The position numbers and the translations under genes were made by a program. The notes beneath the pieces are model-generated. The model made no database searches. It was not told the DNA's origin and was given only the letters and a program-made list of their open reading frames with translations. Source: Duganella sp. Leaf126 (GTDB lineage Bacteria; Pseudomonadota; Gammaproteobacteria; Burkholderiales; Burkholderiaceae_D). Taken from it: a stretch of DNA of 64,000 nt. The stretch covers positions 397,268 through 461,267 of the forward strand of contig NZ_LMNW01000031.1 in the NCBI RefSeq assembly GCF_001423125.1, read 5' to 3'. Positions within the stretch are counted from its first letter, which is position 1. Each line of letters begins with the position of its first letter. Below are positions 7,957 through 16,939 of this stretch, in pieces.

Positions 7957-8868
7957 CTACCGATGGCCGGGGCGGGCTTCGAGACCGTCGATATCCTTCA
8001 TCAACGCAATCAGCCGCTTGGCCCCCAGCCCCAGCGGCCGGTCATTAACCCACACCACGTCCACCCACAGCCGCAGCTGGTTGCTCATGCTGGCAAAATC
8101 GATCGCCAGCAGCGCGCCATCGGCCAGCAGCGGCGCCACCAGGCGCCGGGGCAGGAAGGCCCAGCCGATGCCGGCCTGCACCATGCCCAGCGTGGCCTGG
8201 TGGCTGTCGGTGCGCCACAGCTTGCGCGACACCAGCACGCGCTGGTCTTCCTGATGCGCAGCGCGGCTGACGATGGCGACCTGGCGGATATCGACCAGGT
8301 CTTCGAGCCGGAAGTGGCCATTGCGCTCGCGCGCCAGCGGATGCCGCGGCGAGATCACGGCGGCCAGCACCTCGCTGCCCAGTTCCTGGAAGCTCTCGCG
8401 CTCATCGACCTGCGGCCGGTCGTAGAGCAGCGCCAGCTGCGCGGTACCGTCGTGCAGCATGCGCCGCGCGTCGGCCTGCGGCGCCGACAGCACATCGACT
8501 TCCAGCGACGGGAATTCCTCGGCCAGGCGCGCCAGCGGCTCGCCCCAGGCGGCCGAGAGCAGCTCGGGCGACACTGCCAGCGTGAGACGGCGCTCCAGTC
8601 CCTGGTGCAGCGACAGCGCATGCGCCTGCAGGCGACGCAGCTGCCCGGCCAGGTGACGCGCCTCCGCCTCCAGTGCGCGCGCCATCCCGGTCGGCACCAC
8701 GGCGCGCGAACTGCGCTCGAACAGCTGCAGGTCCAGCTCCGCCTCGAGGTTGGCGATCGCCATGCTGACGGCCGACGGCACCCGGTGCAAGGCGCGGGCG
8801 GCGGCGGAAAAAGAACCGTGGTCTAGCACGGCAAGAAAGAGTTCGACGTTATCGCTGGAAAAGGCCAT
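7957..8868 (-). CDS. LysR-family regulator, probable regulator of the PACE pump
   Basis: Transcription factor of 303 aa. The N-terminal winged HTH is typical (NVELFLAVLDHGSFSAAARALHRVPSAVSMAIANLEAELDLQLFER, residues 6-50). A substrate-binding domain follows (LTLAVSPELL; EVLAAVISPRHPLA; GIGWAFLPRRLV). The ATG at 8868 is preferred; an in-frame TTG lies two codons upstream. It is divergent from a PACE efflux gene, as the Acinetobacter aceR-aceI pair is, so activation of the pump by this regulator is a reasonable inference. Two copies of a 12-bp repeat in the shared promoter region may be its sites. The stop codon touches the repeat array downstream. Confidence 0.9.
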   Translation of the reverse strand: MAFSSDNVELFLAVLDHGSFSAAARALHRVPSAVSMAIANLEAELDLQLFERSSRAVVPTGMARALEAEARHLAGQLRRLQAHALSLHQGLERRLTLAVSPELLSAAWGEPLARLAEEFPSLEVDVLSAPQADARRMLHDGTAQLALLYDRPQVDERESFQELGSEVLAAVISPRHPLARERNGHFRLEDLVDIRQVAIVSRAAHQEDQRVLVSRKLWRTDSHQATLGMVQAGIGWAFLPRRLVAPLLADGALLAIDFASMSNQLRLWVDVVWVNDRPLGLGAKRLIALMKDIDGLEARPGHR

Positions 8869-8876
8869 AAGCAATG

Positions 8877-8920
8877 CTGTCAGATAAACTGATAACTGTC
8901 CACTTTAACTGTCAGATAAA
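8877..8920. promoter_or_regulatory. Duplicated 12-bp motif in LysR/PACE intergenic region
   Basis: CTGTCAGATAAA occurs at 8877-8888 and again at 8909-8920, 32 bp apart, about three helical turns and so on the same DNA face. Both lie in the 93-bp divergent intergenic region. They are candidate binding sites for the LysR protein; this is inference from position. Confidence 0.55.
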
Positions 8921-8961
8921 TTCAACTATCATCGATCGATTGATGTTTAAGGGAATCTATC

Positions 8962-9402
8962 ATGCAGGGACTGAAACGCAAGATCGTGTACGTATCGTTG
9001 TTCGAGCTGTTCGCGGTGGCGCTGACCACCACCACGCTGGTGCTGATGGCCGGCAGCAGCGGCGCCCACGCCAGCGTGGCGGCGGTGGCGTCGTCCACCA
9101 TCGCCGTGATCTGGAATTTCATTTTCAATACGCTGTTCGAAGCGTGGGAATCGCGCCAGGCCACCAAGGGCCGCAGTGTGGCGCGCCGCATCGCCCATGC
9201 GGTCGGTTTCGAGGGCGGGCTGGTCGCCTTCCTGGTGCCGCTGTTCGCGTGGTGGCTCGATATCTCGCTGTGGGACGCCTTCATCGTCGACCTGTGGATC
9301 GTGGTGTTCTTCCTGGTGTACACCTTCCTGTTCAGCCTGGCCTTCGACCGCATCTTCGGTCTGCCGGCGTCAGCGCAAGGCGCACCGGCGCACGCAGCGT
9401 GA
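8962..9402 (+). CDS. PACE-family multidrug efflux transporter (AceI-like)
   Basis: Small proton-coupled drug exporter of 146 aa with four predicted transmembrane helices, made of two bacterial transmembrane pair repeats. Helix 1 holds the glutamate at residue 15 (KIVYVSLFELFA), the position essential in AceI of Acinetobacter. Other family marks are the WNFIFNTLFE segment after helix 2, the second-repeat ARRIAHAVGFEGG, and FLVYTFLFSLAFDRIF at the end. PACE proteins export biocides such as chlorhexidine or polyamines; which one applies here is unknown. The divergent LysR gene is the likely regulator. Confidence 0.92.
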   Translation: MQGLKRKIVYVSLFELFAVALTTTTLVLMAGSSGAHASVAAVASSTIAVIWNFIFNTLFEAWESRQATKGRSVARRIAHAVGFEGGLVAFLVPLFAWWLDISLWDAFIVDLWIVVFFLVYTFLFSLAFDRIFGLPASAQGAPAHAA

Positions 9403-9448
9403 ACGAAAATAGCGGAAAATAAAGGCTGATCTTTTATTCGTCATTACC

Positions 9449-10678
9449 ATGTCCACCACCATCTCTCCCACCAGCGCGGCGCCGTGGCGCCCACCTTCCC
9501 GGATCAACCCCGGCGCCCTCTCGGTGGCGCTGGCCATCATCGTGCTTGGCGCCTGCTACCTGGGCCAGGCGGTCGGCCCGCGCCAGGCAGCGCTGTACGT
9601 GGTCGGCGCGCTGCTGGGCGTGACGCTGTATCACGCGGCGTTCGGCTTCACGTCGGCCTGGCGGGTGTTCATCGCCGACGGCCGTGGCCAAGGATTGCGC
9701 GCGCAGATGGTGATGCTCGCTGTCGGCGTGGCGCTGTTCTTCCCGGCGCTGGCGGCTGGCTCGCTGTTCGGCGAACCGGTCAAGGGGCTGGTGGCGCCGG
9801 TCGGCACCTCGGTGGTGGTCGGTGCCTTCATCTTCGGCATCGGCATGCAGCTCGGCGGCGGCTGTGCGTCCGGCACGCTCTACACGGTGGGGGGCGGCAG
9901 CACGCGCATGATCGTCACGCTGCTCGCTTTCATTGCCGGCTCGCTGATCGGTACTGCCCACATGCCGTTCTGGACTTCGATGCCGCAACTGGCGCCGGTC
10001 TCGCTGGTCAAGTCGCTGGGCCTCGCGCCGGCGCTGGCCCTGAACTGGCTGGTGTTCGCGCTGATCGTGGCGGTGACCGTGGCGGTGGAAAAACGTCGCC
10101 ACGGCAAGCTGGTCGCCGCCCACGTGCAGCCCGACCACAGCGCGCGCTGGCTGCACGGCCCGTGGCCGCTGGTGGCCGGCGGCATCGCCCTGGTGCTGCT
10201 CAATTTCGCCACGCTGGCCCTGGCCGGCCGCCCGTGGGGCGTCACCTCGGCCTTCGCGCTGTGGGGCGCCAAGGCCGCCACGCTGGCCGGTATCGATGTC
10301 GCCAGCTGGACCTACTGGTCGGCGCCGGCCAACGCCGCCACGCTGACCGCACCGGTGATCGCGGACGTGACGTCGGTGATGGACATCGGCATCGTGTTCG
10401 GCGCCATGCTCGCGGCAGCCCTGGCCGGGCGCTATGCGCCGGTCTGGCGCGTGCCGCTGCGCTCGCTGGTAGCAGCCGTGGTGGGCGGCCTGCTGCTCGG
10501 CTACGGCGCACGCCTGGCCTACGGCTGCAACATCGGCGCCTACTTCAGCGGCATCGTTTCGGGCAGCCTGCACGGCTGGCTGTGGCTGGTAGCCGCCTTC
10601 ACCGGCAATGTGCTCGGCACCCGGCTGCGGCCGTGGTTCGGGCTCGAGGTGGAGCGGGTGAGGCCGACGGCTTGCTGA
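9449..10678 (+). CDS. YeeE/YedE-family sulfur-compound transporter
   Basis: Polytopic inner membrane protein of 409 aa related to the thiosulfate transporter TsuA/YeeE. Two internally related halves each carry the family's conserved cysteine motif: GIGMQLGGGCASGTLYTVGGG (about residues 130-150) and GYGARLAYGCNIGAYFSGI (about residues 350-368), which relay thiosulfate in TsuA. At least ten hydrophobic segments are visible. A family C-terminus follows (SGSLHGWLWLVAAFTGNVLGTRLRPWFG). No TusA or rhodanese partner gene is adjacent. The substrate could be thiosulfate or another sulfur species. It probably has its own promoter, since the upstream PACE gene ends 46 bp before. Confidence 0.88.
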   Translation: MSTTISPTSAAPWRPPSRINPGALSVALAIIVLGACYLGQAVGPRQAALYVVGALLGVTLYHAAFGFTSAWRVFIADGRGQGLRAQMVMLAVGVALFFPALAAGSLFGEPVKGLVAPVGTSVVVGAFIFGIGMQLGGGCASGTLYTVGGGSTRMIVTLLAFIAGSLIGTAHMPFWTSMPQLAPVSLVKSLGLAPALALNWLVFALIVAVTVAVEKRRHGKLVAAHVQPDHSARWLHGPWPLVAGGIALVLLNFATLALAGRPWGVTSAFALWGAKAATLAGIDVASWTYWSAPANAATLTAPVIADVTSVMDIGIVFGAMLAAALAGRYAPVWRVPLRSLVAAVVGGLLLGYGARLAYGCNIGAYFSGIVSGSLHGWLWLVAAFTGNVLGTRLRPWFGLEVERVRPTAC

Positions 10679-10777
10679 TCCTCTAACCGGCGATGCGCGA
10701 TCCGATACAGCAGCGCATCCGAACGGCACGCGCCTGCGCTGGAGCAGCCAATACACCGTCAACCGATTGAAACCACC

Positions 10778-11575
10778 ATGCAGATCCACGACTTCCGCTG
10801 CTTCGGCGCCCATGCCGGCGGCGGCAACCCGGCCAGCGTGATCGAAGGCGAACGGTCAGATCCCGAAGCACGCCAGGCTTTTGCACATACGCGCAAGACC
10901 ACCTGCGTGTGGATCGATCCGTCCGGTGCAACGGGGGTCGCAGCCAGTATCGACTATTACTATCCCCATGCGCGCAGTCCGCTGTGCCTGCACGCGACCC
11001 TGGCTGTCGGCCAGCGCCTGTTCACGCAGCACGGCGCTGCCAGCCAGCTGACGGTAATGACTGCGCTGCACGGGCAGCGGCTGGGGCTGGTGCGGGGCCT
11101 TGATGGCGAGATCTACGTCAGCCTCGAACGCCAGCCGGTCTCGCAAGCGGCGCCCACACCCGCTGCGATCGCAGCGCTGCTGGCCGCGCCAGGCCTGGCG
11201 TTGTTGGCGCCAGCGCGCGTGGCATCGGTCGGCAGTCCGAAGCTGCTGGTGGAAGTGGCCGATGCCGCCACCTTGCATGGTTTAGCTCCGGACTTGACGG
11301 CAATCGCCGCCTGGAGCAAGACCGCAGGCGTGAGCGGCATCTATGCCTACTGCCAGGGCGATGACGGCAGCTACCAGGGCCGTAACTTCAACCATCTCGA
11401 CCCGGCGCTGGAGGACAGCGCCACCGGCGTGGCAGCAGGCGCCCTGACCGCCCTGCTCGGCCACGGCATCACGCTCAGGCAGGGCCGGGCCACGGGACGC
11501 GACTGCTTGCTGAAGACGAAGATCGACGGCGACCGCATCCTGGTGGGAGTCCGGGTCGAGCCTGCGACGCAATAG
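10778..11575 (+). CDS. PhzF-family isomerase-like protein with altered catalytic residue
   Basis: Member of the PhzF/YddE diaminopimelate-epimerase-like fold, 265 aa. The N-terminal hallmark is present (HDFRCFGAHAGGGNPASVI), as are YYYPHARSPLCLHATLA (family F/YTPxxExxxCGHATLA, with the histidine kept) and LEDSATGVAAGAL (family EDPATG, with the Asp kept). The motif normally reading SETxF, whose Glu is the catalytic acid-base in PhzF, reads RKTTC here (about residues 39-43), so Lys replaces Glu. Either the chemistry differs or the protein is not an isomerase. It is 99 bp downstream of the YeeE gene on the same strand, without an evident link. Confidence 0.82.
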   Translation: MQIHDFRCFGAHAGGGNPASVIEGERSDPEARQAFAHTRKTTCVWIDPSGATGVAASIDYYYPHARSPLCLHATLAVGQRLFTQHGAASQLTVMTALHGQRLGLVRGLDGEIYVSLERQPVSQAAPTPAAIAALLAAPGLALLAPARVASVGSPKLLVEVADAATLHGLAPDLTAIAAWSKTAGVSGIYAYCQGDDGSYQGRNFNHLDPALEDSATGVAAGALTALLGHGITLRQGRATGRDCLLKTKIDGDRILVGVRVEPATQ

Positions 11576-11595
11576 CGCGCAACAGGCAAGCTGCA

Positions 11596-11841
11596 TCACC
11601 AGTTCATGTTCAAGTCCATCCCGAACGTCTTGGCAAGAATATAGGTCACGAAGGTCAGCACCAGCAGCGTCAGTACAAATCCGACGACTACCTTGACGCT
11701 GGCGCGCAGCACGGCGCGCCGCTCTTCTTCCTTGCCCTTCTTTTTACCCTGATCGTAGTGCCACTTGATGGCGTAGAACATGCCCGTGCCGAGCACGAGG
11801 AATTTGAATATAAAGAAGACTACCGGGATCCAATCCACCAT
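11596..11841 (-). CDS. Small two-helix membrane protein, unknown function
   Basis: 81-aa hydrophobic protein. Helix 1 spans about residues 5-25 (IPVVFFIFKFLVLGTGMFYAI). A strongly basic loop follows (DQGKKKGKEEERR), and helix 2 spans about residues 49-70 (VKVVVGFVLTLLVLTFVTYIL). The start at 11841 was chosen because AGGA lies 9-10 nt upstream and the helix begins immediately; a longer in-frame opening to 11973 would add a non-membrane tail over the promoter of the next gene. The charge pattern suggests the loop is cytoplasmic. It is divergent from the MocR gene. Not recognised. Confidence 0.65.
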   Translation of the reverse strand: MVDWIPVVFFIFKFLVLGTGMFYAIKWHYDQGKKKGKEEERRAVLRASVKVVVGFVLTLLVLTFVTYILAKTFGMDLNMNW

Positions 11842-11982
11842 ATCGCGTATTTCCTGACCGTTGCTGGCACAATTAACTGGCACCATGTGCCGTAAAAACG
11901 TCGGCGGCTCCCACGCGGGCAATCCGGCGCCGTCCGTTCTGCAGCATACTACCCAAAAGCAATTTCCATACATCGAGACAAA

Positions 11983-13362
11983 ATGTCCCAGTTAAGCGCC
12001 ATGCAAGACGACTGTTTGCCGGGCTGGCTGCCGCGCCTGGCGCCGCATGGCGGCCCGCGCTTCCTGCAGATTGCCGATGCGCTGCAGGCGGCGGTGCGCA
12101 GCGGCGCCTTGCTGCCCGGCGACAGGCTGCCGCCGCAGCGCCAGCTGGCGGCGCAGCTGAACATCGACCTGACCACGGTCACGCGCGCTTACGACGAGGC
12201 CAGGCGCCGGCACCTGCTCGAGGGGCGCGGCGCACGCGGCACCTATGTCGCGGCGCCAAAGGTCGACCTGACCACGGTGCTCGACCTGAGCATGAATACC
12301 CCGCCGCCGCCGGCCGGCGTGGACTTCGACGCCCTGCTGCAACAGGGCGTGGCGCAGGTCCTGATGCGCACGGACAGTGCGATGCTGATGACGTACCAGC
12401 TGGGCGGCGGCAGCGACGCCGACCGCGCGGCCGGCGCCCGCTGGCTGGCGCCGATGGTCGGCCCCCTGGACGCGCAGCAGGTGCTGGTCTGCCCCGGGGC
12501 GCAAGCCGCGCTGGCCGCCCTGATCCTGGTGCTGACGTCACCGGGCGATGTCATCCTGACCGAGCCGGCCAGTTATCCGGGCCTGCTGACCGCAGCGGCG
12601 CAGCTGGGCCGGCGCGTGGTCGCGGTGCAGGCGGACCAGCACGGGATGGTGCCGGCGCTGCTCGAGGCAGCATGGCGCCAGCACCGGCCGGCGCTGGTGT
12701 ACCTGAATCCGACCCTGCACAACCCCACCACCGTCACCATGCCGGAACAGCGGCGCCGGGCGCTTGCCGACGTTGCGCGGCGCTGCAAGCTGCGCATCGT
12801 CGAGGACGATCCCTACTGGCTGCTGGCCGAAGCGCCGCCGCCACCGCTGGCCACCTTTGCACCGGACCAGATTGTCTATATCTCGACCCTGTCGAAATGC
12901 CTGACGCCCGGCCTGCGCGTCGCCTTCGTGCTGCTGCGCGCACCGCAGGAGCGCGAACGCTTGCTGGCCGCGCTCAGATCGTTCGCGCTGATGGCTGCGC
13001 CGCTGACGGCCGCGCTGGCCACCCAGTGGATCGTCGACGGCTCGGCCGAGCGCCTGATGCAGGGCGTGCGCCAGGAGGCGCGCCTGCGCCAGCAGATGGC
13101 GCGCGACCTCCTGGCGGGGCGCCATGGCGGCTGCGGCGACGGCCTGCATGTCTGGCTGGCGTTGCCGTCGTACTGGCATGCTGCGCAGCTGGCGCAAGCC
13201 GCCGCCAGCGAGGGCATTGCCGTCATGCCGGCCGACGCGTTCGCCGCGGGCAGCGGCGGCGCCAACGCGATCCGCGTGTCGCTGGGCAGCATCAGGGACC
13301 GTGGGCAGCTGCGCGCGAGTCTGCAGCGGCTGTCGCAGCTGCTGGCACGCCGTCCCGCATAA
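11983..13362 (+). CDS. MocR/PdxR-family regulator (GntR HTH plus aminotransferase domain)
   Basis: 459-aa fusion of a GntR winged helix (residues 20-90; QIADALQAAVRSGALLPGDRLPPQRQLAAQLNIDLTTVTRAYDEA) to a fold-type I aminotransferase domain. PLP-site landmarks include VLVCPGAQAALAAL, YLNPTLHNPTTVTMP, EDDPYW and the lysine in YISTLSKCLTPGLRVAF, which would form the Schiff base. Such proteins usually sense PLP or an amino-compound adduct and control a neighbouring gene. The divergent small membrane protein or PhzF-like gene is a possible target. An alternative ATG lies six codons downstream (12001). The stop codon merges with the A-tract of the lpd terminator. Confidence 0.88.
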   Translation: MSQLSAMQDDCLPGWLPRLAPHGGPRFLQIADALQAAVRSGALLPGDRLPPQRQLAAQLNIDLTTVTRAYDEARRRHLLEGRGARGTYVAAPKVDLTTVLDLSMNTPPPPAGVDFDALLQQGVAQVLMRTDSAMLMTYQLGGGSDADRAAGARWLAPMVGPLDAQQVLVCPGAQAALAALILVLTSPGDVILTEPASYPGLLTAAAQLGRRVVAVQADQHGMVPALLEAAWRQHRPALVYLNPTLHNPTTVTMPEQRRRALADVARRCKLRIVEDDPYWLLAEAPPPPLATFAPDQIVYISTLSKCLTPGLRVAFVLLRAPQERERLLAALRSFALMAAPLTAALATQWIVDGSAERLMQGVRQEARLRQQMARDLLAGRHGGCGDGLHVWLALPSYWHAAQLAQAAASEGIAVMPADAFAAGSGGANAIRVSLGSIRDRGQLRASLQRLSQLLARRPA

Positions 13363-13393
13363 AAAAAATGCCGCCCAGCTCACGCTGGACGGC
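13361..13393 (-). terminator. Rho-independent terminator of the pdh operon
   Basis: Stem GCCGCCCAGC/GCTGGACGGC (13370-13379 and 13384-13393) with one C-A mismatch and a 4-nt loop. Eight A residues at 13361-13368 become a U-tract on the minus strand. It lies 26 bp beyond the lpd stop. Confidence 0.82.
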
Positions 13394-13418
13394 ACTGCGG
13401 CAATCCTGGCAGGACCGC

Positions 13419-15215
13419 TTATTTTTTGCGCGGCGGCGGCAGGTCGGTGCACGAACCTTCGTACACTTCGGCCGCCATGCCGATCGACTCGCCCAGGGTT
13501 GGGTGCGGGTGGATGGTCTTGCCGATGTCGGTGCCGTCGCAACCCATTTCGATGGCCAGCGCGATCTCGCCGATCATGTCGCCGGCGTGGGTGCCGACGA
13601 TGGTGCCGCCGATGATGCGGTGGGTTTCAGCGTCGAACAGCAGCTTGGTAAAGCCCTCGGCGCGGCCGTTGGCCACGGCGCGGCCCGAGGCGGCCCACGG
13701 GAAGTGGCCCTTCTCGACCTTGATGCCCTTGGCCTTGGCTTCGTCCTCGGTGATGCCGGCCCATGCCACTTCCGGATCGGTGTAGGCCACCGACGGAATC
13801 ACCTTCACATCGAAGTGCGACTTCTGGCCGGCAGCCGCTTCCGCCGCCACGTGGCCTTCGTGCACGGCCTTGTGCGCCAGCATCGGCTGGCCCACCAGGT
13901 CGCCGATGGCGAAGATGTTCGGCACGTTGGTGCGCATCTGGCTGTCGACCGGGATGAAGCCACGGTCGGTCACCACCACGCCGGCCTTGTCGGCAGCGAT
14001 CTTCTTGCCGTTCGGGCTGCGGCCCACGGCCACCAGCACCAGGTCGTAGACCTGCGGCGCCGGCGCCGGTGCGCCCGCTTCGGCCGCTTCGAACGTGACC
14101 TTGATCCCTTCGGGCAGCGCTTCCACGCCGACCGTCTTGGTCTTGGTCATGATGTTGTCGAAGCGCTTCTCGTTGAACTTCTGCCAGACCTTGACCGCGT
14201 CGCGGTCGGCGCCCTGCATCAGGCCGTCCATCATTTCGACCACGTCGATGCGTGCACCAAAAGTCGAGTACACGGTCGCCATTTCCAGGCCGATGATGCC
14301 GCCGCCGATGACCAGCATGCGTTTCGGGATCTGGCGCAGTTCCAGCGCGCCGGTCGAATCGACGATGCGCGGGTCTTCCGGCACGAACGGCAGCTTCACC
14401 ACCGACGAACCGGCAGCGATGATGGCCTGCTTGAACTGCACCACTTTCTTGGTGCCGTCGGCGGCCGTCACTTCGATGTGGTTGGCGCTCAGGAACTGGC
14501 CGACGCCGGTGACGATCTGGGTCTTGCGCGCCTTGGCCATGCCGGCCAGGCCGCCGGTCATGTTCTTGATCACGCCTTCCTTGTACGCGCGCACCTGGTC
14601 GATGTCGATCTGCGGTTTGGCGAAGGTGACGCCGGTCTTGGACATGTGCTCGGTTTCGTCGATGACGGCAGCCACGTGCAGCAAGGCTTTCGATGGAATG
14701 CAGCCGACGTTCAGGCACACGCCGCCCAGCGTGGCGTAGCGCTCGACGATCACGGTGTTCAGGCCCAGGTCGGCCGCGCGGAACGCTGCCGAGTAGCCGC
14801 CGGGACCACCGCCCAGGACCATCATGTCGCAATCGATATCGACCTGGCCGCTGTAGCTGCCGCCGACCGGGGCCGGCGACTGCGCTGCCGCCACGGGGGC
14901 CGCCGCAGCGGCCGGCGCCGGCGCTGCAGCAGGGGCAGGTGCGGCTGCGGACGATGCGGCAGGTGCAGCAGCGGCGCCGTCAGCGGCATCGACCACCAGC
15001 ATCGGCACGCCTTCCTTGACCTTGTCGCCCACCTTGACCAGCACCTGCTTGACCACGCCGGCGTGCGACGACGGCACTTCCATCGACGCCTTGTCCGATT
15101 CCACGGTGATCAGCGACTGGTCCACCTTGATGGTGTCGCCGATCTTGACCATCACTTCGATTACTTCGACTTCTGCGAAGTCGCCGATATTCGGCACTTT
15201 CACTTCTGTGCTCAT
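13419..15215 (-). CDS. lpdA: Dihydrolipoyl dehydrogenase (E3) with N-terminal lipoyl domain
   Basis: FAD enzyme that reoxidises dihydrolipoamide of the pyruvate dehydrogenase complex with NAD+. At 598 aa it is longer than plain E3 (about 475 aa) because a lipoyl domain precedes it: residues 1-80 with the DKA lipoylation site in [16 protein letters not shown]. An Ala/Pro-rich linker (about 82-115) follows. The FAD motif ([15 protein letters not shown]), redox pair ([13 protein letters not shown]), NAD motif ([17 protein letters not shown]) and the catalytic H-x(4)-E near the C-terminus (IHPHPTLGE) are all present. It is the last gene of aceE-aceF-lpd, 9 bp after aceF. This lipoyl-E3 layout is known in Neisseria and Burkholderiales. 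Confidence 0.95.
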   Translation of the reverse strand: MSTEVKVPNIGDFAEVEVIEVMVKIGDTIKVDQSLITVESDKASMEVPSSHAGVVKQVLVKVGDKVKEGVPMLVVDAADGAAAAPAASSAAAPAPAAAPAPAAAAAPVAAAQSPAPVGGSYSGQVDIDCDMMVLGGGPGGYSAAFRAADLGLNTVIVERYATLGGVCLNVGCIPSKALLHVAAVIDETEHMSKTGVTFAKPQIDIDQVRAYKEGVIKNMTGGLAGMAKARKTQIVTGVGQFLSANHIEVTAADGTKKVVQFKQAIIAAGSSVVKLPFVPEDPRIVDSTGALELRQIPKRMLVIGGGIIGLEMATVYSTFGARIDVVEMMDGLMQGADRDAVKVWQKFNEKRFDNIMTKTKTVGVEALPEGIKVTFEAAEAGAPAPAPQVYDLVLVAVGRSPNGKKIAADKAGVVVTDRGFIPVDSQMRTNVPNIFAIGDLVGQPMLAHKAVHEGHVAAEAAAGQKSHFDVKVIPSVAYTDPEVAWAGITEDEAKAKGIKVEKGHFPWAASGRAVANGRAEGFTKLLFDAETHRIIGGTIVGTHAGDMIGEIALAIEMGCDGTDIGKTIHPHPTLGESIGMAAEVYEGSCTDLPPPRKK

Positions 15216-15224
15216 AGTCGCTCC

Positions 15225-16904
15225 TTACAGCAGAATTTTGCGCATGTCGCCGAGCACTTCGCTCAGGTACACGGAGAAGCGGGCGCCCATGGCGCCGTCC
15301 ACCACGCGGTGGTCGTACGACAGCGAGGTACCCATCATCAGGCGTGGCTGGAAGGCCTTGCCGTCCCATACCGGCTTGATCGAGGCTTTCGACAGGCCCA
15401 GGATCGCCACTTCCGGCGCATTGACGATCGGCGTGAAGTGCGTGCCGCCGATGCCGCCCAGCGACGAAATGGTGAAGCTCGCGCCCTGCATGTCGGCCGG
15501 CTTGAGTTTGCCTTCGCGCGCCTGCAGCGACAGCTCCGTCATTTCGCGGGCGATCTGCGATACCGATTTCTGGTCGGCATTCTTGATCACCGGGACCACC
15601 AGGCCGTTCGGCGTGTCCGCCGCGAAGCCGATGTTGTAGTACTGCTTGAGGATCAGGTTCTCGCCCTTGGCGTCGAGCGACGCATTAAACGACGGGAATT
15701 TCTTCAGCGCGGCCACCGACGCCTTGATCACGAAGGCCAGCATGGTCAGCTTGGCGGCATCCTTGTTCTTGGCGTTGGCGTTGTTGGTCTCGACGCGGAA
15801 GGCTTCCAGGTCGGTGACGTCCGCTTCGTCGAACTGCGTGACGTGCGGGATCTGCACCCAGTTGCGGTGCAGGTTCGGACCGCTGATCTTCTTGATGCGC
15901 GACAGCGGCTGCAGCTCGGTCGGGCCGAACTTGGAAAAATCGAGCGACGGCCATGGCAGCACGTTGAAGTTGCCGCCACCGGCGTTCGACGCGGCGGCGC
16001 CGGCAGGTGCTGCCGTGGTGCCGGCCATCACGCCCTTGACGAAGTTCTGCACGTCGGCCTGGGTGATGCGGCCTTTCGGACCGGAGCCGGGCACCTTGCC
16101 CAGGTCCACGCCCAGTTCGCGCGCGAACTTGCGGATCGACGGCGAGGCGTGCGCCAGCTTGCCGGTCTGGACCGAGCCTTGCGATGCGGTCGGGGCAGCG
16201 GCTGCAGGTGCAGGCGCTGCCGCAGGGGTGGCGCTCGGCGCCGGCGCCGGTGCCGCAGCGGGAGCAGCAGCAGCGGAAGCCGATGCAGGCGCAGCGGCGG
16301 GGGCAGGTGCGGCAGCGCCGCCCGCTGCCTCGACCACGAACACGATCGAGCCCATAGCCACCTTGTCGCCGACCTTGACCTTGACTTCCTTGACCACGCC
16401 GGCGTGCGACGACGGGATTTCCATGCTGGCCTTGTCCGATTCCACGGTCAGCAGCGACTGGTCCACCTTGATGGTGTCGCCGACCTTGACCATCACCTCG
16501 ATCACTTCCACTTCCTTGAAGTCGCCGATGTCCGGCACCTTGATCTCGACCGGACCGGCCGCTGCTGCCGGGGCAGCAGCTGGTGCCGGAGCAGCAGCAG
16601 CGGCGGGCGCCGGTGCCGGTGCAGCAGCCGCAGGGGCTGCAGCAGCAGGTGCCGCCGCCGCAGCGTCTTCGCCTTCGAGCAGCAACAGCAGGCCGCCTTC
16701 GGCGATCTTGTCGCCGACCTTGACCTTGATTTCCTTGATCACGCCGGCCGCCGACGATGGAATTTCCATGCTGGCCTTGTCCGATTCGACCGTCACCAGC
16801 GACTGGTCCACCTTGATGGTGTCGCCGACCTTGACCATCACCTCGATGACTTCCACTTCCTTGAAGTCGCCGATATCCGGGACTTTGACTTCCACAATGC
16901 TCAT
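15225..16904 (-). CDS. aceF: Pyruvate dehydrogenase E2, dihydrolipoyllysine acetyltransferase
   Basis: Core of the PDH complex; it transfers acetyl from lipoyl-lysine to CoA. The 559 aa contain two lipoyl domains (residues 1-78 and about 115-195, each with [13 protein letters not shown] around the lipoylated Lys). Long Ala/Pro linkers separate them and lead to a peripheral subunit-binding domain (ASPSIRKFARELGVDLGKVPGSGPKGRITQADV, about residues 255-290). The catalytic domain ends with the active-site motif YDHRVVDGAMGARF and the usual LL terminus. E. coli AceF has three lipoyl domains, and the two here plus one on Lpd is the betaproteobacterial pattern. A 151-bp spacer with a long hairpin separates it from aceE. 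Confidence 0.96.
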   Translation of the reverse strand: MSIVEVKVPDIGDFKEVEVIEVMVKVGDTIKVDQSLVTVESDKASMEIPSSAAGVIKEIKVKVGDKIAEGGLLLLLEGEDAAAAAPAAAAPAAAAPAPAPAAAAAPAPAAAPAAAAGPVEIKVPDIGDFKEVEVIEVMVKVGDTIKVDQSLLTVESDKASMEIPSSHAGVVKEVKVKVGDKVAMGSIVFVVEAAGGAAAPAPAAAPASASAAAAPAAAPAPAPSATPAAAPAPAAAAPTASQGSVQTGKLAHASPSIRKFARELGVDLGKVPGSGPKGRITQADVQNFVKGVMAGTTAAPAGAAASNAGGGNFNVLPWPSLDFSKFGPTELQPLSRIKKISGPNLHRNWVQIPHVTQFDEADVTDLEAFRVETNNANAKNKDAAKLTMLAFVIKASVAALKKFPSFNASLDAKGENLILKQYYNIGFAADTPNGLVVPVIKNADQKSVSQIAREMTELSLQAREGKLKPADMQGASFTISSLGGIGGTHFTPIVNAPEVAILGLSKASIKPVWDGKAFQPRLMMGTSLSYDHRVVDGAMGARFSVYLSEVLGDMRKILL

Positions 16905-16939
16905 AGCGTTTGCTCCGTATTCTGTTTAGTGTCAGGGGG

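Noticed and set aside
11842..11973. 44-residue N-terminal extension of the small membrane protein
   Set aside because: No ribosome site, atypical composition, and it would cover the MocR promoter region.
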